Positions 1-8,194 of a stretch of 64,000 nucleotides of DNA are shown here, piece after piece. The DNA is taken from NCBI RefSeq assembly GCF_022867805.1, contig NZ_JALIFO010000006.1, forward strand, positions 992,001 through 1,056,000, in the 5' to 3' direction. This stretch comes from Cuneatibacter sp. NSJ-177 (GTDB lineage Bacteria > Bacillota > Clostridia > Lachnospirales > Lachnospiraceae). Every line of letters starts with the position of its first letter. Within the stretch, counting starts at the first letter, position 1. The position numbers and the translations under genes are program-made. Under the pieces are notes generated by a model. The model made no database searches. It saw only the letters and a program-made list of their open reading frames with translations, and was not told the origin of the DNA.

Positions 1-186
1 CTGATCCGGCTTTGCCAGGAAAAGGGAGAATTGCCGCAGGACAGCGAGGCGGAACGGGTCATTTCGGTGCTGACTCAAGTCAGCCGCGGACTGTTAGTGG
101 ACTGGATGCTGCAAAAACAATCTTTTGACATCGAAGAGCAGGCGAGAATCCTGATTCATATTGTCCTACAAGGTTTAGCCCGGTAG
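1..186 (+). CDS. TetR-family regulator, C-terminal fragment (5' truncated by window edge)
   Basis: Frame 1 is open from the first base and ends with TAG at 184-186, giving 61 residues. The tail is helical and ends in a pattern of the type DWMLQ...FDIEEQARILIHIVLQGL. This kind of end is common in the C-terminal ligand/dimer domain of TetR repressors. The DNA-binding part lies outside the window, so the family call rests on the tail alone. An alternative is any small all-helical protein. It reads toward the XRE gene 105 bp downstream, and what it regulates cannot be judged from here. Confidence 0.5.
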   Translation: MIRLCQEKGELPQDSEAERVISVLTQVSRGLLVDWMLQKQSFDIEEQARILIHIVLQGLAR

Positions 187-291
187 AAACGCATAACCGG
201 CGGACAGTGGTATTCTTTTGGCGCAAACTCTACGGAGCGTTTGTTGCGAAAAAACAAATTGGCAGGTAAGATAATTCCGGGAGGTGTGATC

Positions 292-885
292 ATGGATTGT
301 AGCAAAGTCGGTAAATTGATTCTTGCCTTGCGCCAGGAAAAGGGCATGACGCAAAAGGCGCTTGCCGATGCGATGAATATCAGCGACCGGACCATATCGA
401 AATGGGAGCGGGGCAACGGCTGCCCCGATGTATCCCTGCTCCGTGAGCTGTCTGATATTTTAGGGGTCAAGATCGAAAAATTACTGGCGGGCGATTTGGA
501 GCCCAACGAGACGGATGGAGGAAATATGAAAAAGGTAAAGTTTTACGTCTGCCCGGAATGCGGGAATATTTTGTGCTGCACAGGGGACAGCGAAATTGCC
601 TGCTGCGGGAGAACGCTGGCTCCTCTGACGGCAAGACCGGAGGATTCGGAACATGCCATATGCGTCGAAGAGATAGAAGATGATTTCTATGTTACGATGC
701 AGCACGAGATGAGCAAGCAGCACTATATCACTTTTGCGGCGTACGTGACGTATGACCGGGTGCTTTTAGTAAAGTTGTATCCAGAGCAGCCGGCGGAAAT
801 CCGCTTTCCGAAAATGCACGGCGGAGCGCTGTATGTCTGCTGCAGTGAACATGGACTGATTCGAAAAATGAAAAGCAAGAAGTAA
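292..885 (+). CDS. XRE-type HTH regulator fused to a desulfoferrodoxin-like iron domain
   Basis: This is a 197-residue protein. The ATG at 292 is preferred over an in-frame TTG at 241 because GGGAGG lies at 279-284 with a 7-nt gap. Residues 8-62 are a Cro/C1-type HTH (KGMTQKALADAMNIS, then TISKWERG). Residues 80-197 resemble a class I desulfoferrodoxin. C87/C90 and C104/C105 match the four-Cys iron centre. H121, H138, H144, C184 and H187 match the His4-Cys superoxide-reductase centre (HEMSKQH and CSEHG). The residue before the first His is Glu, where the reductase usually has a conserved Lys (EKH). The layout suggests a transcription factor sensing superoxide, iron or redox state. The role is inferred, but the ligand pattern is seen directly. 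A stand-alone desulfoferrodoxin is encoded at 60055 for comparison. Confidence 0.8.
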   Translation: MDCSKVGKLILALRQEKGMTQKALADAMNISDRTISKWERGNGCPDVSLLRELSDILGVKIEKLLAGDLEPNETDGGNMKKVKFYVCPECGNILCCTGDSEIACCGRTLAPLTARPEDSEHAICVEEIEDDFYVTMQHEMSKQHYITFAAYVTYDRVLLVKLYPEQPAEIRFPKMHGGALYVCCSEHGLIRKMKSKK

Positions 886-920
886 AGCTGGCCGGGTTTC
901 ATTTGTTCCCGGCCTGGGAG

Positions 921-953
921 AAGGATAGCGGCAGGAAGCAGCTGTCCTTTTTT
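921..953 (+). terminator. Rho-independent terminator after the XRE-fusion gene
   Basis: The stem AAGGATAGC (921-929) pairs with GCTGTCCTT (941-949), including one G-U pair, and is followed by a T run to 953. A second GC-rich hairpin (GGCCGGG at 890-896 with CCCGGCC at 908-914) lies just upstream and has no T run of its own. Confidence 0.6.
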
Positions 954-990
954 GATACCTTTTGATCACAGCACATCCTGCGGAATTCTG

Positions 991-1038
991 TTGACAGGAG
1001 AGGAAAAAAATGATACGTTAGAATCAGAATGTATTCTG
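991..1038 (+). promoter_or_regulatory. Promoter and palindromic operator candidate upstream of the glycyl radical enzyme
   Basis: TTGACA (991-996) is followed by a 17-bp spacer and TACGTT (1014-1019). A perfect dyad, CAGAAT-GT-ATTCTG, lies at 1025-1038, where transcription would begin. This is a typical place for a repressor to bind. The binding factor is unknown. The adjacent XRE-fusion regulator is one candidate by position only. Confidence 0.45.
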
Positions 1039-1120
1039 CGAATAGATTTTGTATAAGTGCAGCCGACGGAAGCAGCGCTTTTGCGCAAGGAATAGGAAAA
1101 CTGCGGAGGGTCAAATAAGG

Positions 1121-3505
1121 ATGGAAGGAAAGCCGTATCGGGAGAGAGTGGAGCGCATGAAAGAAAGGGTGATTTCTGCGCGTCCGGAGATGGATCTGGA
1201 AAATGCAAGAATTCTGACGGAGAGTTTTCAGGAGACGGAGGGACTGCCCTTGGTGGTCCGGAAGGCCAAAGGCTTTTACCGGCAGTGCAAGGAAAAGACG
1301 GTAAAAATCTGGGACGATGAGCTGATCGTCGGCTGTTCCGGCAGCAAGATGCGCGGAGGCATTCTCTGCGCCGATACCTGCTGGTCCGTGCTGGACGAGG
1401 AGCTGGACACCATCAGCGAGCGAAAATATGATCCCTTTTATCTTCGGCCGGAGGACCGGGAGATGTTCGAGACAGTGATTCGCCCTTACTGGAAGGGAAA
1501 GTCGAATTACGAGGAATGGCTGGCTCAGATCCCCCAGGACACCAGGGAGCTGCGGGATCACGGCGTCATCTATATTAACCGGAAAGCGGTCCGCGGCTGG
1601 GGGGAAACCACGGCCGGTTATTCATGGATCATCACAGAAGGGCTGAAAGGGATCCGGGAAGAGATCCAAAAGGAAAAAGATAAGCTGGATTTAACGGTTC
1701 CGGGCGACTACGAGAAAGATTATTATCTGGAATCCATGCGGATTGCCTCCGAAGGAATCGAACTTCTGGCGAACCGCTATGCCGATGAGGCAGAGCGGCT
1801 TGCGGCTGGTACCGAGGACTCGAAGAGGAAGGCGGAACTTCTGGAGATTACCAGGATCTGCCGCAAAGTGCCCTTAAATCCAGCGGAGACTTTCTGGGAG
1901 GCGTTGCAGTCCCTTTACCTTTATCAAATCTGTATTTTTATGGAGCAGAACGCGGCCAGCTACAATCCGGGACGGATGGATCAATATTTGTGGCCGTTTT
2001 ACCGGGACGATCTGGCCCAGGGGAGAATCACCGAAGATAAGGCTCAGGAGCTTTTGGACTGCCTTTGGATTAAATTCAGCGAGCCCTGCTTGTTTCAGGA
2101 CGCGCAGACCGCGGAATTTGCCGCCGGTTACCCGATGTTCCAGAACGTCTGCGTCGGCGGCGTAGACACCAACGGCCGGGACGCGGTCAACGACTTGTCC
2201 TATCTGATTCTTCAGGCTACGATGGATGTGCAGCTGTACCAGCCGTCCTTATCCGTCCGCTACAGTATGGCGAAGAACCCGAATTCTTTTCTGAAAAAAG
2301 TGGTGGAACTGATCCGGCTGGGCACCGGATTTCCAGCGTTTCACAACGATGACATCGGCATCCGAATGCTGATGAATAAAGGGATCCCTTTAAAAGAAGC
2401 CTTTGACTGGAATCCCTGTGGATGCGTGGAGACCAACCTGGAAGGGAGGCTCCGTCATTACACGGCTCTTGCGGACATTAATCTGGGAGCCATGGTGGAA
2501 TTTGCCCTGCTGAACGGAAGAAACCGGAAAAGCGGCGAGATTATCTCGGTGGAAACCGGGGATCCCCGGTCTTTTGACTCCTACCAAGAGTTTGAAGAGG
2601 CCGTAAAAGAGCAGATTCGCTATGCGGTGCGCGCCGTCGTGAAGGGCAGCCATGTGATCGACGAGGTCTGTATGAAGCGTCCGGTCCCGGCTCTGTCCCT
2701 GACCTTTAAGGACTGCATCCGAAAGGCAAAGGATTACGCTTGGGGCGGCGCAAAATACAATGCGGGAAATGGAATCATCCTGATCGGGATCGCGGATCTG
2801 ATCAACAGTCTGGCGGCCGTCCGCTCTGTGGTCTTCGAGAAAAAGCAGGCCGCCATGGCGGAGCTTTTGGATGCGCTGGATCATGATTTCGCCGGCTATG
2901 AAACGCTCCAAAAGCAGTGCAGGGATGTGCCGAAGTATGGCAATGACGACGAGACAGTGGATGAGATTGCCGGAGCGATGTTTACGTTTATCGCGGATGA
3001 GATCGAGCGGTATCAGAGCAAGTTCGGCACCATGACGCCGGGGATCCTCCCGGTGTCCGGAAATACCCCCTTCGGGCTGGAGGTGGGCGCTCTGCCTTCC
3101 GGGCGGAATGCTTTTAAGCCTTTGGCCGACGGCGTCAGCCCTTCCGGCGGCACGGACCAAAACGGTCCGACCTCGGTGCTGAAATCGGTCTCCCATATTC
3201 CCCACGGCCGTTTTGTCCAGGGAACTTTGCTGAATATGAAGATAGAGCCGGAACTCCTCTCCACCGAGCATGGACTGATCCAGATGATGGCTCTTTTAAA
3301 GAGCATGTGCAGCCTGGGAATCTATCATGTCCAATTTAATGTCATTGATCAGAAAAAGCTGCTCCGAGCCCAGCAGAAACCAGAGAACTATAAGGGGCTG
3401 CTGGTACGGGTGGCTGGATACACGGCGTATTTCGTGGAACTGGGAAAAGACGTGCAGGATGAGATAATCGCCCGGACCGTACAAAACGGGATTTCCGTGG
3501 GGTAG
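1121..3505 (+). CDS. Glycyl radical enzyme (decarboxylase/eliminase type, substrate unassigned)
   Basis: This 794-residue enzyme starts at ATG 1121 behind GGAGGG (1105-1110). The frame is open 24 codons further upstream, without a ribosome site. The catalytic thiyl loop reads NPCGCVE, with Cys435 and Glu437, and a second Cys at 433. The radical loop RVAGYTAYFVEL places the glycyl radical at Gly766, 28 residues from the end. The PFL-like barrel is full length. The enzyme would act in the anaerobic cytosol after activation by the adjacent radical-SAM protein. The YTAYFVEL segment resembles that of arylacetate decarboxylases, but no small subunit gene like hpdC lies between enzyme and activase, which argues against classical 4-hydroxyphenylacetate decarboxylase. 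Dehydratase or C-S/C-N lyase chemistry remains possible. Confidence 0.88.
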   Translation: MEGKPYRERVERMKERVISARPEMDLENARILTESFQETEGLPLVVRKAKGFYRQCKEKTVKIWDDELIVGCSGSKMRGGILCADTCWSVLDEELDTISERKYDPFYLRPEDREMFETVIRPYWKGKSNYEEWLAQIPQDTRELRDHGVIYINRKAVRGWGETTAGYSWIITEGLKGIREEIQKEKDKLDLTVPGDYEKDYYLESMRIASEGIELLANRYADEAERLAAGTEDSKRKAELLEITRICRKVPLNPAETFWEALQSLYLYQICIFMEQNAASYNPGRMDQYLWPFYRDDLAQGRITEDKAQELLDCLWIKFSEPCLFQDAQTAEFAAGYPMFQNVCVGGVDTNGRDAVNDLSYLILQATMDVQLYQPSLSVRYSMAKNPNSFLKKVVELIRLGTGFPAFHNDDIGIRMLMNKGIPLKEAFDWNPCGCVETNLEGRLRHYTALADINLGAMVEFALLNGRNRKSGEIISVETGDPRSFDSYQEFEEAVKEQIRYAVRAVVKGSHVIDEVCMKRPVPALSLTFKDCIRKAKDYAWGGAKYNAGNGIILIGIADLINSLAAVRSVVFEKKQAAMAELLDALDHDFAGYETLQKQCRDVPKYGNDDETVDEIAGAMFTFIADEIERYQSKFGTMTPGILPVSGNTPFGLEVGALPSGRNAFKPLADGVSPSGGTDQNGPTSVLKSVSHIPHGRFVQGTLLNMKIEPELLSTEHGLIQMMALLKSMCSLGIYHVQFNVIDQKKLLRAQQKPENYKGLLVRVAGYTAYFVELGKDVQDEIIARTVQNGISVG

Positions 3506-3508
3506 CAT

Positions 3509-4429
3509 ATGGAAGAGATAAGAGGGGGTGTGCTTCGTTATGAAGGCGCGTCGATCCACGACGGGCCGGGGCTTCGGACCGTCCTGTTTTTAAAGGGCTG
3601 CGGTCTTTGCTGCCGGTGGTGCTCGACGCCGGAGTCCCAGCGTTTCCAGCCGGAAAAAGGCTTTTCGGCCAGGCTCTGCCGGGGCTGCGGAGCCTGCGCT
3701 GCGGTCTGCCCTGCCGGGGCCATGAGCATTGCGGATGGGAAAATTCAATGGGACAGGGAAAAATGCCGGTCTTGTTTTGCCTGTGTCGCCGTTTGCCCGG
3801 AAGGCGCGCAAAAACAGTACGGAACCTGGATGACAGCTGAAGAGGCGGCAAAGATCGCAGCCAGGGACGAGGTGTTTTACTTTCATTCCGGAGGAGGCGT
3901 GACCCTGAGCGGGGGAGAAGTGATGGATCAGCCGGAATTTGCTGCTGAGGTGCTGCGTCTTTGCCGAAGCCGGGGCATTCACACGGCGGTGGAGACCAGT
4001 CTGTCGGTGCCCTGGAAAAATATCAGCCAGGTGCTTCCGTACATCAATTTGCTCTATGTGGACATCAAGCATATGGATTCGGACCGGCACCGGGAACTGA
4101 CCGGATCTGGAAACCGGCGGATTTTAGAGAACATTCAGAAGCTTTGCGGCAGCAAGGACCGGCCTGAGATTCTTGTTCGAATTCCTGTGATCCCCGGACA
4201 AAATGACGGCAGAGAAAACCTGAGGGACACGGCGGCCTTTTGTGAATCCTGCGGCGGGATTTCTGGTATTGAGCTGCTGCCGTACCATCGCCTGGGAATC
4301 GAGACTTACCGGAATTTGGAGATTCCCTATGAGCTGGCGGACTGCCTGCCGCCTTCAGCGGAGCGGATGGGGGAAATCACCGCATTTCTCCGTACGGTTA
4401 CCTCCCTGCCAGTTACAACGGCAAAATAG
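3509..4429 (+). CDS. Glycyl-radical enzyme activating protein (radical SAM)
   Basis: This is a 306-residue protein starting three bases after the enzyme's stop, so the two are surely co-transcribed. The radical-SAM cluster is C31-x3-C35-x2-C38 after SIHDGPGLRT. Two ferredoxin-like clusters follow at C57/C60/C63/C67 and C86/C89/C92/C96. This insertion is typical of activases for the non-PFL glycyl radical enzymes. A SAM-binding GGE-like motif appears as LSGGEVMDQPEF near residues 130-140. It would reductively cleave S-adenosylmethionine to abstract hydrogen from Gly766 of its partner. The ribosome site is weak (GTGGGG), consistent with translational coupling. Confidence 0.92.
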   Translation: MEEIRGGVLRYEGASIHDGPGLRTVLFLKGCGLCCRWCSTPESQRFQPEKGFSARLCRGCGACAAVCPAGAMSIADGKIQWDREKCRSCFACVAVCPEGAQKQYGTWMTAEEAAKIAARDEVFYFHSGGGVTLSGGEVMDQPEFAAEVLRLCRSRGIHTAVETSLSVPWKNISQVLPYINLLYVDIKHMDSDRHRELTGSGNRRILENIQKLCGSKDRPEILVRIPVIPGQNDGRENLRDTAAFCESCGGISGIELLPYHRLGIETYRNLEIPYELADCLPPSAERMGEITAFLRTVTSLPVTTAK

Positions 4430-4448
4430 AAAAACATTCAAAAAACAC

Positions 4449-4477
4449 TTGGAAAACAGCTGGAATTGAGTTATAAT
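4449..4477 (+). promoter_or_regulatory. Sigma-A-type promoter for the cytidylate-kinase-like gene
   Basis: TTGGAA (4449-4454), a 17-bp spacer and a perfect TATAAT (4472-4477). The start codon lies 50 bp downstream. This separates the kinase-like gene from the glycyl radical operon. Confidence 0.75.
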
Positions 4478-4526
4478 ATACTCAAAGATAACAAGTTGTT
4501 TTTATTGCCGGGTAAAGGAGGCGCCT

Positions 4527-5129
4527 ATGTCAAGAAAAATCATTACCGTCGGAAGACAGTTTGGCAGCAACGGCAGAGCAATCGCGAAACTTTTAGCAGA
4601 AAACCTGGGAATCAAATTCTACGATAAAGAATTGATTGAAATGGCTGCGGAGAAAGCCGGGATCCACCCCGAACAATTTGCTGCGGTGGACGAAAAGGGA
4701 GCGAACCCTTGGCTGTATGCAGGAAACCAGGTGCAGAACTATCCCAACAGCATGCTTCCGATCAACGATGTCCTGTTCGATATCCAGTCCCAGGTGATCC
4801 GGGAGCTGGCAGACCGGGAGGAGTGCGTGATCGTCGGACGGGCGGCGGATTATGTGCTGAAGGATCATAAGGACGTGCAGAGCATTTTCATCTATTCTCC
4901 GATGGAGGCAAGGCTGGAGACGGTCAAAGCGCGGTTCCAGATTGATGAGAAGGAAGCGCGGGCCAAGATACGGAAGAAAGACAAGGAAAGAAAGTATTAT
5001 TATAACTATTACACCGACGGCGGCTGGGGAGAAGCGGAGAGTTACCATCTGACCATCGACAGCAGCCGATACGGTATCGAGGAGACGGCGAAAATTCTGG
5101 CCGCCATGATTCGGGCGGAAGAAGAATAG
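4527..5129 (+). CDS. Cytidylate kinase-like family protein
   Basis: This 200-residue protein has its ATG behind AAAGGAGG. It opens with ITVGRQFGSNGRAIAKLLAE, the altered P-loop (GRxxGSxGR) of the Cytidylate_kin2 family. Then come FYDKELIEMAA and IVGRAADYVL, also typical of the family. It is distinct from the canonical cmk at 32891. The physiological substrate of this family is uncertain, so nucleotide kinase is the family label and not a proven activity. It sits alone between a promoter (4449) and a terminator (5184). Confidence 0.8.
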   Translation: MSRKIITVGRQFGSNGRAIAKLLAENLGIKFYDKELIEMAAEKAGIHPEQFAAVDEKGANPWLYAGNQVQNYPNSMLPINDVLFDIQSQVIRELADREECVIVGRAADYVLKDHKDVQSIFIYSPMEARLETVKARFQIDEKEARAKIRKKDKERKYYYNYYTDGGWGEAESYHLTIDSSRYGIEETAKILAAMIRAEEE

Positions 5130-5183
5130 CTTCTCTGGCAGTGGAAGAACCGGCTATAGCACAAAGATAATAAATTGAATCAG

Positions 5184-5223
5184 AAACGGTGCAGAAATCC
5201 AGATGGATTCTGCACCGTTTTTT
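5184..5223 (+). terminator. Rho-independent terminator after the cytidylate-kinase-like gene
   Basis: Left arm AACGGTGCAGAAATCC and right arm GGATTCTGCACCGTT (one bulged A) enclose AGAT, followed by a T run. The T run overlaps the stop codon of the convergent ridA gene, so the hairpin probably also limits transcription from that side. Confidence 0.85.
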
Positions 5224-5593
5224 ACTTTACTTCCGCAATTGCGGTTAGCTCGACCTGGCAACCGTTGCTTAGAGGCGGAACCGGCAATACAATCCGGGCA
5301 GGTTTGTGACTGCCGAAAAACTCAGCGTAGACCTGGTTAGCCGATTCCCAGAGAGACATGTCCGCAATATAGACCTGACACATCAGAACATCCTCCCTGG
5401 CGCAGCCTGCCGCCTTCAGAACACTCTCCATTTTTAAAAGTGCCATAGTCATCTCCTGCGCAAAGCCGCCCTCTGCCGGTTTCCCGGTGGTGGGGTCTGC
5501 GGAAGTCTGTCCCGATATATATAACGTGTTCCCGCTGATTACTCCTGCGGAATAATGTCCCTTTGGCGCGTTTTCACTGATTACAGATCTCAT
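5222..5593 (-). CDS. RidA/YjgF family reactive imine/enamine deaminase
   Basis: This is a 123-residue protein. The start at 5593 is chosen because AGGAGG lies 6 bases upstream on the minus strand; a longer frame to 5659 has no such site. Family hallmarks are APKGHYSAGVISGNTLYISGQ near the N terminus and the C-terminal PARIVLPVPPL, whose Arg binds the carboxylate in family structures. RidA proteins hydrolyse 2-aminoacrylate-type enamines and imines made by PLP enzymes. Its gene diverges from a PLP aminotransferase over a shared promoter region, which supports a joint role. The trimeric state is inferred from the family. Confidence 0.9.
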   Translation of the reverse strand: MRSVISENAPKGHYSAGVISGNTLYISGQTSADPTTGKPAEGGFAQEMTMALLKMESVLKAAGCAREDVLMCQVYIADMSLWESANQVYAEFFGSHKPARIVLPVPPLSNGCQVELTAIAEVK

Positions 5594-5657
5594 TTTCTGC
5601 CTCCTGTTTATTTGAAATTTGTACTTTGTCTGCGGCTGCAATGTTTTATTTGACTTC

Positions 5658-5703
5658 AATATACCACGGTATTTTGAAATGTCAATTTCAAAAAAATTAT
5701 AAT
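5658..5703. promoter_or_regulatory. Overlapping divergent promoters on a shared dyad operator (ridA / aminotransferase)
   Basis: Minus strand: TTGACA (complement of 5680-5685), 16 bp, then TATATT (complement of 5658-5663), reading to ridA. Plus strand: TTGAAA (5674-5679), 18 bp, TATAAT (5698-5703), reading to the aminotransferase. A perfect dyad TTTTGAAAT-GTCA-ATTTCAAAA at 5672-5693 covers both -35 boxes. One bound regulator could therefore control both genes. Confidence 0.65.
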
Positions 5704-5809
5704 GTTATGCAAAAATCAATATTGGATATAAAAGAAAAGATGTGTTAATGTAGAGCTATCCAAAAGAGAATAATGAAAATTGATGCGCTGTTTGAAAGGA
5801 GCAGGAAAA

Positions 5810-7027
5810 ATGAATTGTATTTTGGAAAAATTTGCCAAATTGGGTGTGGATAATGCTCCCGGTCAGGAAAGCCTGCAAATGCAGGAAACGCTGCCAGCGG
5901 TCGGCGAAGCTATTACGGGAGTCCCTGTAGATTTTTCCCATGGCAATGTAGATGCGCATAGGCCCATTCCCGGAAGTTTGGAAACCTTTGTAGAGGGATA
6001 TGCCGTTGGGGGCACCCATCAGGCCTATACCGAATACCGCGGCAAGGCTGATATTCGAGAGTATCTGGCGGAAAAATTGGCCGAGTACAGCGGAGCGCCG
6101 GTGAATGCGGCGACAGAGCTGATCCTGACGCCTGGCACACAGGGAGCTCTGTTTCTGGCCATGGGAGCCCTGGTTGGCAGAGGAGACAAAGTGGCGATCG
6201 TTGAACCAGATTACTTTGCAAACCGAAAATTAGTGGAATTTTTTGATGGGGAGGTGGTCCCGGTTCCGATTCATTGGAAAGAAACCAGACGATACGCTGG
6301 CCTGGATATCTCCGCCCTGGAGAGGGCGTTCCGTAACGGGGTGAAATTATTTCTGTATTCCAATCCCAACAATCCCACCGGCGTGATTTACTCTCCGGAA
6401 GAAGTGGCCGCGATCGGCCGCCTCGCCAAGCAGTACGGCGCGGCAGTGATTGCCGACGAGCTCTACAGCCGACAGCTTTTTGAACGGGAATTGTCCTATA
6501 CCCATCTTCGTGCACTTCCGGAACAGCCTGAGGAACTGATCACGATTATCGGACCTTCCAAGACTGAATCCTTAAGCGGTTTCCGTCTGGGCGTGGCTTA
6601 CGGTTCTGCGGATGTGATTACCCGCATGGAGAAACTGCAGGCCATTGTGTCACTTCGAACGGCAGGTTACTGCCAGGCGGTCTACCGGAATTGGTTTTCT
6701 GAGCCGGAGGGCTGGATGGAGGCCAGGATCCGCGAGCACAAGGCGATCCGCGATGATCTGATGAAAGTGATTGGAACATGTCCCGGATGCTGGGCCCGCC
6801 CGACGGAGGGGGGAAGCTATCTTTTCCTGCAGCTACCTCCTTTGAAGGTGACACTTTCACAGTTTGTAAAGCTGTGCCGCGTACAGGCCGGGGTCACCGT
6901 GACACCGGGGACGGAGTTCGGAGAGGCATTTACCGATTGCGTTCGCCTGAATTTTTCGCAAAATCATCAGGCAGCTGTGTCTGCAATGGAGCGGATCTGC
7001 CGGCTGGTTGATCGCTACCGGGCATAG
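5810..7027 (+). CDS. PLP-dependent aminotransferase, class I/II
   Basis: This 405-residue protein starts at ATG 5810 behind GGAG; a longer frame to 5780 lacks a site. It carries the fold-type I signature. YSNPNNPTGVIYS is the substrate/PLP loop. DELYSRQLF holds the Asp-Glu/Tyr pair for PLP. GPSKTESLSGFRLG has the Schiff-base Lys251. The C-terminal VRLNFSQ contains the carboxylate-binding Arg. It transfers an amino group between an amino acid and a 2-oxoacid; the substrate is unknown. Partnership with ridA and the ureide genes downstream suggests it handles the amino acid released by that pathway, which is inference. Confidence 0.88.
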   Translation: MNCILEKFAKLGVDNAPGQESLQMQETLPAVGEAITGVPVDFSHGNVDAHRPIPGSLETFVEGYAVGGTHQAYTEYRGKADIREYLAEKLAEYSGAPVNAATELILTPGTQGALFLAMGALVGRGDKVAIVEPDYFANRKLVEFFDGEVVPVPIHWKETRRYAGLDISALERAFRNGVKLFLYSNPNNPTGVIYSPEEVAAIGRLAKQYGAAVIADELYSRQLFERELSYTHLRALPEQPEELITIIGPSKTESLSGFRLGVAYGSADVITRMEKLQAIVSLRTAGYCQAVYRNWFSEPEGWMEARIREHKAIRDDLMKVIGTCPGCWARPTEGGSYLFLQLPPLKVTLSQFVKLCRVQAGVTVTPGTEFGEAFTDCVRLNFSQNHQAAVSAMERICRLVDRYRA

Positions 7028-7042
7028 GAATGGAGAACGGGT

Positions 7043-7981
7043 TTATGACTTCTTGTCTCTCATGAAATCAAGAAAATGCTGGAGAATTGCGGAGGAGTGT
7101 TTTTTTCGATGAAAAAGGTAGATAGTGCGGCTGACCATCGGATCGTCAATCCTGTAAAAGAAAAGCCGTTCCGTGGGTTTGACATGGCCTAGAATGCCGG
7201 TTCGGATGAACGCAATGCCATGGCCGTTTTCTGCTACATGATAAGAGGTTAGCATTTGATCCAGGAACATGCTGACACGGGGCTTGTAACCTGCATTTTT
7301 ACACATTTTCATGGCCCTCTGGTATCCGTCATTGCCCTTTTTCAGCATCAGAAAATCTTCGTCGGCAAATGGAACAAGGGATACGCGGGGGATTTTATCC
7401 GACTCCAGCCCGGAGCACAGCTGTTCAAATGACATGCGGTAGGAGGTGAGGGTATCGTTGATCTCTAGCTGCTTCGGGACCGCGAGGATCAGTTCCTCCG
7501 TCCCCAGAACATCACCGTCAAAGAGCCTGGAATCCATCTCATCCACATTTAGGGCGAGATCGATTACGCCGGACTGCAGGCACTGGCTCAGATCCTCGGT
7601 GTTTCCCTCCAAAATATTGACCGTGTAGCCGGGGAAATGCTGGCCGAAATCAGCAGCCAGCTCCGGCAGCACATAGGAGCAGAAAAAGGTGGATGCGCCG
7701 ATGGTGAGGGATCCGCTCTGGCGGCTGGCAAGCTGGGAAAGCGTTTCTTTCAACTGTTCTTCGATGGACATCATCGCCTCCACGGCTTCGATATAGAACC
7801 TGCCTGCCGTCGTCAACTGAAGAGGTGTGACACTGCGGTTAAAGATCGGAGTACCGATTGCCTCCTCGACACGCTTCACTTTATTGCTCAAAGCGGGCTG
7901 TGAGATAAACAGTTTCTGGGCTGCCCTGGAAAAGCTGCGTTCTGTATAGACTGCATAGATGTATTCGTGATCTTTTAACAT
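7043..7981 (-). CDS. LysR-family transcriptional regulator
   Basis: This 312-residue protein starts at ATG 7981 with GGAGGG four bases upstream on the minus strand. The same frame extends far upstream but without homology. The N-terminal winged HTH reads FSRAAQKLFISQPALSNKVKRVEE. The remainder is a periplasmic-binding-like effector domain (SLTIGASTFFCSYVLPEL begins it near residue 90). It is divergent from the TRAP operon at 8195 and converges on the aminotransferase with a 15-bp gap, so it likely regulates this catabolic block. The effector is unknown. Confidence 0.92.
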   Translation of the reverse strand: MLKDHEYIYAVYTERSFSRAAQKLFISQPALSNKVKRVEEAIGTPIFNRSVTPLQLTTAGRFYIEAVEAMMSIEEQLKETLSQLASRQSGSLTIGASTFFCSYVLPELAADFGQHFPGYTVNILEGNTEDLSQCLQSGVIDLALNVDEMDSRLFDGDVLGTEELILAVPKQLEINDTLTSYRMSFEQLCSGLESDKIPRVSLVPFADEDFLMLKKGNDGYQRAMKMCKNAGYKPRVSMFLDQMLTSYHVAENGHGIAFIRTGILGHVKPTERLFFYRIDDPMVSRTIYLFHRKKHSSAILQHFLDFMRDKKS

Positions 7982-8025
7982 GAAGCCCTCCGTTCTTGTC
8001 TGATCCGTAAACTGAATTCCAAAAT

Positions 8026-8054
8026 AGTATAAACGGATTTTATCGGGAATGCAA
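8026..8054 (-). promoter_or_regulatory. Promoter of the lysR gene
   Basis: On the minus strand TTGCAT (complement of 8049-8054), 17 bp, TATACT (complement of 8026-8031), 45 bp before the lysR start. No equally clear plus-strand promoter for the TRAP operon was found in the 213-bp divergent region, as expected if the operon needs activation. Confidence 0.6.
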
Positions 8055-8194
8055 ACAATTTTTGTGAAATAATCGGAACATGAGTCTGGGATCGGGGAAG
8101 ATTTATCAATATAGTAAGCTGAAAAAACGCGGTTGCAAGTTTTCTGGGCAACTGGAATGGAAAATAAAACAGGCGTGAAGGAGAGAAGAATGAT

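Noticed and set aside
1121-3505. Assignment of the glycyl radical enzyme as 4-hydroxyphenylacetate decarboxylase or as trans-4-hydroxyproline dehydratase
   Set aside because: The small subunit of the former is absent, and the radical loop (YTAYFVEL) does not fit the latter. The substrate was left open.
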